From positions 1 through 59,105 of the forward strand of contig JAEZQD010000085.1 of NCBI GenBank assembly GCA_023413185.1: a stretch of 59,105 nucleotides of DNA, in the 5' to 3' direction. A program made the translations under genes and the position numbers. The DNA comes from Bacillota bacterium (lineage in GTDB: Bacteria; Bacillota; Clostridia; Oscillospirales; Ruminococcaceae). Shown piece after piece: positions 53,434 through 59,105 of the stretch (position 1 is its first letter; every line of letters starts with the position of its first letter). The notes below the pieces were generated by a model. That model saw nothing but the letters and a program-made list of their open reading frames with translations, had not been told where the DNA came from and did not search any database.

Positions 53434-54651
53434 TTATACAAACGACTCCATGCGGTCGGCGTCAACCATGTCCTTGGGCTTTACAATGCTGTTTGCGGGA
53501 ACGGTAGCGCCGGGACCGATTACCGCAATGCCCCAGTCGTTTTTATTTTCCACCTGCTCGGGGCGCATGCCCACAAAGCTGTTTTCGCCCACCACACAGT
53601 CTTCGGCAACAATGGCATACTGCACGAAGGCACCTTTTTTAATCACCGATCCGGGCATCACGATGCTGTCGCGCACCTCGGCACCCTCTTCCACCGTAAC
53701 GCCGGCAAACAGCACCGAAAAATCCACCGTGCCAAAGATGTTGCAGCCGTCGGCAATCATCGAGTTTTGCACACTCGCGGTATTGCCCAAATACTGCGGG
53801 GGCAACACCGGGTTGCGGGCGTAGATCTTCCACGAGGGGTCTTGCAGCTCAAGCGGCACCTTGGGGTCAAGCAGGTCCATGTTTGCCTCCCACAGGCTGT
53901 CGATGGTGCCTACGTCCTTCCAGTACCCTGTAAACGGGTAGGCGTACATCTTCTGCCCATCCGCGAGCATGGCGGGTATGATGTCCTTGCCAAAGTCCTT
54001 GGAGGCGGCGGTGTCCCGCTCGTTGCTTTCAAGGTACTGGCGCAGCTTCTTCCAGTTAAAGATATACACGCCCATCGAGGCGAGGTTGCTCTTGGGCTTT
54101 TCGGGCTTTTCGGCAAACTCCCGAATCTTGTACTCCTCGTCGGTGTCAAGAATTCCGAAGCGGGACGCCTCCTCCCACGGCACCGAAATCACCGCGATGG
54201 TGCAGTCCGCGCCCTTTTGCTTATGAAAATCGAGCATGCTCTCGTAGTTCATCTTGTAGATGTGGTCGCCCGAAAGGATGACGATGTAATCGGGGTCGTA
54301 GCCCTCGATGAAATGGATGTTCTGGTAGATGGCGTTTGCGGTGCCCTTGTACCAGTCCGAGCCGGTTGCCTTTTGGTAGGGCGACAGAACATGCACCCCG
54401 CCGTGGTTGCGGTCAAGGTCCCAGGGCTGCCCGTTGCCGATGTATTCGTTTAGCTCCAGCGGCTGATACTGGGTGAGAACCCCCACCGTGTCGATGCCCG
54501 AGTTGACGCAGTTGGACAGCGTAAAGTCGATGATACGATACTTTCCGCCGTACGGGACGGCGGGCTTTGCCAAGCGTTTGGTCAGCACATGCAGTCTGCT
54601 GCCCTGTCCGCCCGCCAGCAGCATGGCAATCCATTCTTTTTTACGATTCAT
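53434..54651 (-). CDS. glgC: Glucose-1-phosphate adenylyltransferase, catalytic subunit
   Basis: 405 residues forming ADP-glucose from ATP and glucose-1-phosphate, the committed step of glycogen synthesis. MLLAGGQGSRLHVLTKRLAKPAVPYGGKYR is the nucleotide loop; FVEGYDPDYIVILSGDHIYKM and EKPEKPKSN follow. The ATG at 54651 has GAGAGGA upstream; the longer frame to 54762 is non-coding leader. Confidence 0.95.
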   Translation of the reverse strand: MNRKKEWIAMLLAGGQGSRLHVLTKRLAKPAVPYGGKYRIIDFTLSNCVNSGIDTVGVLTQYQPLELNEYIGNGQPWDLDRNHGGVHVLSPYQKATGSDWYKGTANAIYQNIHFIEGYDPDYIVILSGDHIYKMNYESMLDFHKQKGADCTIAVISVPWEEASRFGILDTDEEYKIREFAEKPEKPKSNLASMGVYIFNWKKLRQYLESNERDTAASKDFGKDIIPAMLADGQKMYAYPFTGYWKDVGTIDSLWEANMDLLDPKVPLELQDPSWKIYARNPVLPPQYLGNTASVQNSMIADGCNIFGTVDFSVLFAGVTVEEGAEVRDSIVMPGSVIKKGAFVQYAIVAEDCVVGENSFVGMRPEQVENKNDWGIAVIGPGATVPANSIVKPKDMVDADRMESFV

Positions 54652-54768
54652 ACAATTGATCCTCTCCCCCATAGATGGTACTGATGTATTTATGCCGCCC
54701 GGGTTTTCGGGCAGGGGTACACAACATATTATGAGCGGTGCATTGCCTTTTTGGGGTATCACACGCGG

Positions 54769-56664
54769 CTACCCCTGTCCCGCCTTGTTGGGCGAAAGCA
54801 GCAGCACCGAGTTTGGTGCTAGGTCAAGGGATAGGGTATAGGGCAAGCCGTGCAGCTGTTGCTTTTTTGCGGTGTAGTAAGGGCGCGCAGTAGCCCCCTT
54901 GCCGCCGAACGCGGCGTCGTCCGAGCAGAGCAACACGCGGTACCGCCCCTTATACGGCGCGCCGATGCGGTAATCCTCCCGGTGCACGGGGTTAAAGTTA
55001 CATACCGCAATAATCTCCTCGCCGTCCGATGCGATGCGCCGAAACGAGATGATGCTGTGCTTAAAGTCGTCGCCGGCTATCCACGCAAAGCCGTCGCGGC
55101 TGCAGTCGTTTTGCCATAGGGCGGGTGACGCGAGATACAGATGGTTTAGCGCCTTTACAAACTCGCGCAGCTGACGGTGGCGGTCGTAGTCAAGCAACTG
55201 CCAGTCCAGCTGTTGCTTGTAGTTCCACTCTATAAACTGCCCGAATTCCTGCCCCATAAACAGCAGTTTTTTACCCGGGTGCGCGATCATGTACGCAAGA
55301 AAGGCGCGCACACCCGAGAACTTATCGTCGTACTCGCCCGGCATCTTGGAAAGCAGCGAGCACTTGCCGTGCACCACCTCGTCGTGCGAGATGGGCAGGA
55401 TGTAGTTTTCGGAAAAGGCGTATACAAACGAAAAGGTCAGCTTATCGTGGTTATAGCTGCGAAACAGCGGGTCGGTGGAGATATAGCGCAGCATGTCGTT
55501 CATCCAGCCCATGTTCCACTTAAACGTAAAGCCTAAGCCCCCGTCGTAGTCGGGTTTGGTAACCATCGGCCAGGCGGTGGATTCCTCGGCGATCATCAGC
55601 GTGTCGGGGTATGCCTCAAGCACCGCTCGGTTGAGCAAGCGCACCAGCTCTACCGCCTCCAGGTTTTCGCGTCCGCCGTCCTTGTTGGGCTTCCACTGCC
55701 ACCTTTCGCGGCAGTAATCGAGATAGATCATCGACGCAACGGCGTCTACCCGCAGCCCGTCGATGTGGTATTTGTCCAGCCAGAACATCGCGCTGGATAT
55801 GAGAAACGAGCGCACCTCGTTTTTGCCAAAGTCAAACACCCTTGTGCCCCAGCCCTGGTGCTCCATCTTGGTGGGCTCTGCGTATTCGTAGCATTTGGTG
55901 CCGTCAAACTCATACAGACCGTGCTCGTCCTTGGGGAAGTGCGCGGGAACCCAGTCCATAATCACGCCGATGCCCGCCTGATGGAAGCGGTCGACAAACC
56001 GCATAAAGTCGTGCGGCGTGCCGTAGCGAGCGGTGGGGGCAAAGTAGCCCGTCACCTGATATCCCCACGACCCGTCAAACGGGTACTCAGTAACGGGTAG
56101 AATCTCGATATGGGTATATCCGAGCTCCTGTACATACGGAATCAGTCGGTCGGCAAGCATCTCGTAGCTAAGCAGGCTGCCGTCGGGGTGGCGCATAAAC
56201 GAGCCCAGATGCACCTCGTAGATGTTCATCGGGCTGCGAAACGGGTCGGTGCAGCGTCGCTGCTCCAGCCACGCGTCATCCTGCCACGCATACCCCGTAA
56301 GGCTGAATGCCTTGGATGCGGTCTGCGGGCGGGTCTCGTTGTGAAACGCATAGGGATCCGCCTTCATCAGCAGCCGACCGTCAAGGGTTTTAATGCGGTA
56401 TTTGTAGTTGTCGTATTTTTTTAGGTGCGCAATACGGCACTCCCACAGTCCCTCGGGGTTAAGCCGCGTCATACGGTTTATGTCGTTGTTCCAGTTGTTA
56501 AAGTCACCCACCACCGAGACATCCGCCGCATTGGGCGCCCATAGCCGAAACACCGCCTCATCCTCAAATAGGTGGCATCCCATCAGCTCGTAAGCGCGGT
56601 GGTTGGTTCCCTGATGGAACAGGTACACCGGCAGGTTGAGCGTATCGTTGCTTGCAGGGTTCAT
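54769..56664 (-). CDS. glgB: 1,4-alpha-glucan branching enzyme
   Basis: 631 residues, GH13 branching enzyme. CBM48-like N-terminal domain (FRLWAPNAADVSVVGDFNNW), then the barrel: GVIMDWVPAHFPKDEHGL, GLRVDAVASM with nucleophile Asp, ESTAWP with the acid Glu, and ISHDEVVHGK. GGAGG is eight bases before the ATG at 56664. First gene of the operon. Confidence 0.95.
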   Translation of the reverse strand: MNPASNDTLNLPVYLFHQGTNHRAYELMGCHLFEDEAVFRLWAPNAADVSVVGDFNNWNNDINRMTRLNPEGLWECRIAHLKKYDNYKYRIKTLDGRLLMKADPYAFHNETRPQTASKAFSLTGYAWQDDAWLEQRRCTDPFRSPMNIYEVHLGSFMRHPDGSLLSYEMLADRLIPYVQELGYTHIEILPVTEYPFDGSWGYQVTGYFAPTARYGTPHDFMRFVDRFHQAGIGVIMDWVPAHFPKDEHGLYEFDGTKCYEYAEPTKMEHQGWGTRVFDFGKNEVRSFLISSAMFWLDKYHIDGLRVDAVASMIYLDYCRERWQWKPNKDGGRENLEAVELVRLLNRAVLEAYPDTLMIAEESTAWPMVTKPDYDGGLGFTFKWNMGWMNDMLRYISTDPLFRSYNHDKLTFSFVYAFSENYILPISHDEVVHGKCSLLSKMPGEYDDKFSGVRAFLAYMIAHPGKKLLFMGQEFGQFIEWNYKQQLDWQLLDYDRHRQLREFVKALNHLYLASPALWQNDCSRDGFAWIAGDDFKHSIISFRRIASDGEEIIAVCNFNPVHREDYRIGAPYKGRYRVLLCSDDAAFGGKGATARPYYTAKKQQLHGLPYTLSLDLAPNSVLLLSPNKAGQG

Positions 56665-56810
56665 TGGTTGTTTCCTCCGTTTTGGGTGGCCGCCGGCTTC
56701 CGCCGAAAAACGGCGCAGATGCCACTTGCCGCGCAATGTTTGATGCTTTGGGTAGGGGCTGGTTATGGGGTAAACAGCCGGGATGGTTATTTCTTCCCCA
56801 CTTTACATCT

Positions 56811-56838
56811 ATTCTACCACAACAATTCAGTTTTTCAA
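56811..56838 (-). promoter_or_regulatory. Promoter of the glg operon
   Basis: Minus strand TTGAAA (56833-56838), 16 bases, TAGAAT (56811-56816), leaving a leader of about 140 bases before glgB. Between here and the hairpin at 56985 the sequence is AT-rich with no gene. Confidence 0.65.
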
Positions 56839-56984
56839 GAGGCTTATTGGTAATTTTAAATTAACTTTACATAGTAAAGCAGCCATTGTTTATGTATTAT
56901 TCACATATTATTTCGCGTTCAGTTGCCGAATTTTTCAAGAGCACGAACAAATTAAGTATATGATGCATTGTCAAGGTTTATGAC

Positions 56985-57028
56985 CAAAAAACCCCTTGCC
57001 GGTTGCCCGATGGCAGACGGCAAGGGGT
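56985..57028 (-). terminator. Intrinsic terminator after queH
   Basis: 11-bp stem ACCCCTTGCCG/CGGCAAGGGGT followed on the minus strand by TTTTTTGG. Confidence 0.85.
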
Positions 57029-57050
57029 AACGGTATGCGGTCATACTGTT

Positions 57051-57107
57051 CTTTGACAAAATCTGCGTCAAAACCAGCATGTCAAAGCAGTAGACGCAGG
57101 TTTTTTC
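57051..57107. other. Interleaved inverted repeats, possible pseudoknot
   Basis: CTTTGACA (57051-57058) pairs with TGTCAAAG (57080-57087), while CTGCGTC (57063-57069), inside that loop, pairs with GACGCAG (57093-57099) outside it. This is H-type pseudoknot order; on the plus strand it is followed by gttttttcg. It lies in the 3' region of queH. Confidence 0.4.
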
Positions 57108-57161
57108 GCACGCTTTTATGGGGGGAAAAGTATAGCCCACAATGCATACGCAAGCGGTGCG

Positions 57162-57791
57162 CTAAGCGTCACTGGGCGACGCACGCCCTGCAGCATCTTT
57201 TGAGTAAACACAGCCGCAGTAGCTTTGGCGGTATAAGCCGTACTGGGTACTCAGCTCCACCGAGCGCTTGTACCCGCCGCGCTTCTTAAAGTCGCAGGGC
57301 AGATGCCGCACCCCGTAGGTGCCTGCAAGCCGCTCGCCGATCTCGTTGAGCTTGTGGGCGTTCTTGTACGGGCTGATGGAAAGGGTGGTGGTAAAATAGT
57401 CAAAGCCGCCCTGCGCGGCAAGCCGTGCGGTTTGAGCGAGCCGCAGGTCGTAGCAGTCCGCACATCGGGTGCCGCCCTCGCGCTCGCTCTCCTTACCCTG
57501 CGCAAGCGCCGCAAACAGCGCGGGGTCGTACTCGCCCTCAAGCAGCGTCACGGGGTGTTTGACGGGCAGCACCGACACAAGCCGCCTGACCTCCTCCAGC
57601 CTGCGGGTATACTCCTCTTGTAAGGTGATGTTCGGGTTATAAAAATAAAGCGTAATTAAAAAGTGCTGCGAAAGGTACTCGAGCACATAGCTGGAGCAGG
57701 GCGCGCAGCACCCGTGCAGAAGCAGGGTAGGCGGGGCGGCAAGCCCCTGAATAATCCCATCCAGCTCGGTTTGATAGTTTCTGCTGTTCAT
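57162..57791 (-). CDS. queH: Epoxyqueuosine reductase QueH
   Basis: 209 residues of the QueH (DUF208) family, which reduces epoxyqueuosine to queuosine in tRNA in bacteria lacking QueG. Cysteine motifs: HGCCAPCSS (Cys28, Cys29, Cys32), CADCYDLR and CGCVYS, expected to bind an iron-sulfur cluster and a metal. AAAGGAAG is about nine bases before the ATG at 57791; the longer frame runs through the promoter. Confidence 0.88.
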   Translation of the reverse strand: MNSRNYQTELDGIIQGLAAPPTLLLHGCCAPCSSYVLEYLSQHFLITLYFYNPNITLQEEYTRRLEEVRRLVSVLPVKHPVTLLEGEYDPALFAALAQGKESEREGGTRCADCYDLRLAQTARLAAQGGFDYFTTTLSISPYKNAHKLNEIGERLAGTYGVRHLPCDFKKRGGYKRSVELSTQYGLYRQSYCGCVYSKDAAGRASPSDA

Positions 57792-57861
57792 CGTAGACGC
57801 TTCCTTTGCTTGGCGGTTGTTTGCAAAAAGTGTTGGTGCATGCGGCATACTGCCTGTGTAA

Positions 57862-57890
57862 ACTATAGCACGGCAATGCACACTGCGCAA
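57862..57890 (-). promoter_or_regulatory. Promoter of queH
   Basis: Minus strand TTGCGC (57885-57890), 17 bases, TATAGT (57862-57867), about 70 bases before the start codon. Confidence 0.6.
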
Positions 57891-57917
57891 GAACAGGAAA
57901 AAAATCTGCAAAACCCC

Positions 57918-57946
57918 TTGCAATTTAAAATGATAACTGTTATCAT
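57918..57946 (+). promoter_or_regulatory. Promoter with overlapping Fur-type palindromic operator
   Basis: TTGCAA (57918-57923), 17 bases, TATCAT (57941-57946). The palindrome ATGATAACTGTTATCAT (57930-57946), 8-1-8, covers the spacer and the -10. Its core matches the 7-1-7 Fur box TGATAATNATTATCA at 12 of 14 positions. A Fur, PerR or Zur-type repressor binding here would block RNA polymerase. It drives the nitroreductase at 58062. Confidence 0.6.
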
Positions 57947-58061
57947 AATAGTATACCAATAAAGTATATTACAATAATTCATCTGAGAATGCCATAATTC
58001 ATGCAGATAACAACATAATAATACTAGTATCACTTTTAGTTTTTATTAGGGAGGAACCATA

Positions 58062-58676
58062 ATGTCGAATCATTTGAATATAAGCTTAACCAGTGCCATG
58101 GAGCAACGCCGCAGTGTTTACGCACTCAGCCCCGAATCCCCCGTTTCGCAGGAGCAGATCCTATCGCTTGTAGAGCATGCGGTACAATACGTGCCCAGTG
58201 CCTTTCACAGCCAGAGCCAGCGTGTAGCCGTATTGTTCGGCGAGCAGCATGGCAAGCTGTGGAACGAGGTTACCATGAACGCGCTGAAGCAGGTGGTGCC
58301 GCCCGAGCAGTTTGCCCCCACGCAGGAGAAGATAACGTCCTTTGCAAACGCCTACGGCACTGTACTGTTTTTTAACCACACCCCCACCACCGAGGCAATG
58401 ATGCAGCAGTTTGCGCTATATAAGGATAACTTCCCCGTATGGGCGGAGCACGCCAACGGCATGCTGCAGTACGCCGTGTGGATGCTGCTGGAGGGCGCGG
58501 GTCTCGGCGCATCGCTTCAGCACTACGCGCCCCTGATCGACGAAGGGGTGTACGACACGTTTGGCATCGACCGCTCGTGGAGACTGATAGCCCAGATGCC
58601 GTTTGGTCTGCCTACCGCACAGCCCGAGCCAAAGGAGTTTATGCCGCTTACCGAGCGCATGCTTGTGCTGAAATAA
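58062..58676 (+). CDS. Nitroreductase family protein
   Basis: 204 residues. SAMEQRRSVYALSPESPVS carries the FMN-phosphate ERRSVY motif, YVPSAFHSQSQRVAVLFG the second, and GLGASLQHY the C-terminal loop, the layout of the fatty-acid-repressing HBN1-like nitroreductase subfamily. GGGAGGA precedes the ATG. Likely controlled by the palindrome upstream, suggesting a metal- or peroxide-responsive oxidoreductase. Confidence 0.85.
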   Translation: MSNHLNISLTSAMEQRRSVYALSPESPVSQEQILSLVEHAVQYVPSAFHSQSQRVAVLFGEQHGKLWNEVTMNALKQVVPPEQFAPTQEKITSFANAYGTVLFFNHTPTTEAMMQQFALYKDNFPVWAEHANGMLQYAVWMLLEGAGLGASLQHYAPLIDEGVYDTFGIDRSWRLIAQMPFGLPTAQPEPKEFMPLTERMLVLK

Positions 58677-58696
58677 AGTAGAATAAAGCCTTAATT

Positions 58697-58727
58697 AAAA
58701 ACAGCAGGGTAGCCCCCTGCTGTTTTT
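58697..58727. terminator. Bidirectional intrinsic terminator
   Basis: 13-bp stem aaaaacagcaggg with its complement ccctgctgttttt, between convergent nitroreductase and cupin genes. Confidence 0.88.
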
Positions 58728-58743
58728 GAATGTCAAATGCATC

Positions 58744-59088
58744 TTATTGCTTATCCTGCAGCGGTTGATAACGGTCCGACTGATTAAAGTAGGTCATGTC
58801 GGCATACCCAGCAAAGATTTTGCCGGAATGCGTGACCCCGCTGGGGATAAAATATCGGTCGCCCTTTTGATAGGTATTTGTCACGCCGCCGATGGTCAGC
58901 GTGATTCTGCCTTCTAAAACAATCCCCCATTGGCTCTCATGCGCATGCTCAGGCAGAAGGACATCCTCGGCGAATTCCATGAAGATAATCTGGTGTCCCG
59001 CACCTTGAGAAAGATACGCGGTGATACCTTCAAGGGGAATATCCGCAAGCGGCAGGCGTGTTACAGGTTCGGGAAAGATACTGCTCAT
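58744..59088 (-). CDS. Small cupin protein
   Basis: 114-residue single-domain cupin. HAHESQWGIVLEGRITLTIG is motif 1 with two His and a Gln/Glu position, and PSGVTHSGKIFAG is motif 2. Probably a metal-binding beta barrel; substrate unknown. AAAGGAG is eight bases before the ATG. Complete within the window. Confidence 0.78.
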   Translation of the reverse strand: MSSIFPEPVTRLPLADIPLEGITAYLSQGAGHQIIFMEFAEDVLLPEHAHESQWGIVLEGRITLTIGGVTNTYQKGDRYFIPSGVTHSGKIFAGYADMTYFNQSDRYQPLQDKQ

Positions 59089-59105
59089 TTTGCCACTCCT
59101 TTGGG

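Noticed and set aside
53248..54453. 401-codon open frame on the plus strand
   Set aside because: Antisense to glgC; no start signal and low-plausibility composition.
1..59105. CRISPR arrays, tRNA or rRNA genes, insertion sequences
   Set aside because: No regularly spaced repeats, no cloverleaf or rRNA core sequences, and no transposase-like proteins were seen.

Overview
The window looks like a chromosomal stretch from a spore-forming, low-to-mid GC Firmicute of the class Clostridia, probably near the Oscillospiraceae/Ruminococcaceae. Evidence: SpoIIQ and SpoIIID sporulation genes, a GlgC plus GlgD glycogen pair, FabK as enoyl reductase, a clostridial mreBCD-PBP2-MinD-MgsA cell-shape cluster, strong GGAGG ribosome sites, and no outer-membrane genes. 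The taxonomic placement is inference. There is no phage, insertion sequence, CRISPR array, tRNA or rRNA; this is core chromosome with some accessory pieces.

Layout. 1-1300: spoIIQ and a convergent spoIIID. 1400-4000: a split chromate transporter pair and a lipoprotein that appears frameshifted. 4100-15200, all on the minus strand: a cupin protein, then (in transcription order) zapA, a U32 peptidase, an NTF2-like remnant, dut, a small membrane protein, maf, mreB, mreC, mreD, PBP2, a MinD-like ATPase and mgsA. 15500-18240: glycogen phosphorylase and a small protein. 18300-19900: an ECF transporter S component with pyridoxamine kinase. 20600-26600, minus strand: the aromatic operon aroF-aroB-aroA-aroC-pheA, preceded by a strong promoter, a short Phe/Tyr-rich leader ORF and an intrinsic terminator. 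26700-33500: an orphan peptide-binding lipoprotein, then pgk, an acyltransferase, tpiA and gpmI. 33700-35900: a small acidic membrane protein, hflX and a nitroreductase. 36000-45900: type II fatty-acid synthesis, with fabD divergent from fabH-fabK-fabG-fabF-accB-fabZ-accC-accD-accA and acpP behind. 46000-50100, minus strand: a capE-capF-capG type UDP-N-acetyl-L-fucosamine cassette plus a glycosyltransferase. 50400-56700, minus strand: glgB-glgC-glgD-glgA. 57100-59100: queH, a nitroreductase under a palindromic operator, and a cupin protein.

The most interesting signal is upstream of aroF. A consensus promoter is followed by a 38-40 codon ORF with FF, F, YYF and F codons, then by a terminator whose 5' arm can instead pair with a segment inside the leader ORF. 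This has the architecture of ribosome-mediated attenuation responding to charged tRNA-Phe and tRNA-Tyr, in a lineage where T-boxes are the usual solution. Other points: MinD sits in the mre operon without minC, minE or rodA; GlgA carries a lysine/alanine-rich N-terminal tail; the fabD/fabH intergenic region holds repeated TGAAC elements and a long hairpin leader; and a near-perfect Fur-type palindrome overlaps the promoter of the last nitroreductase.
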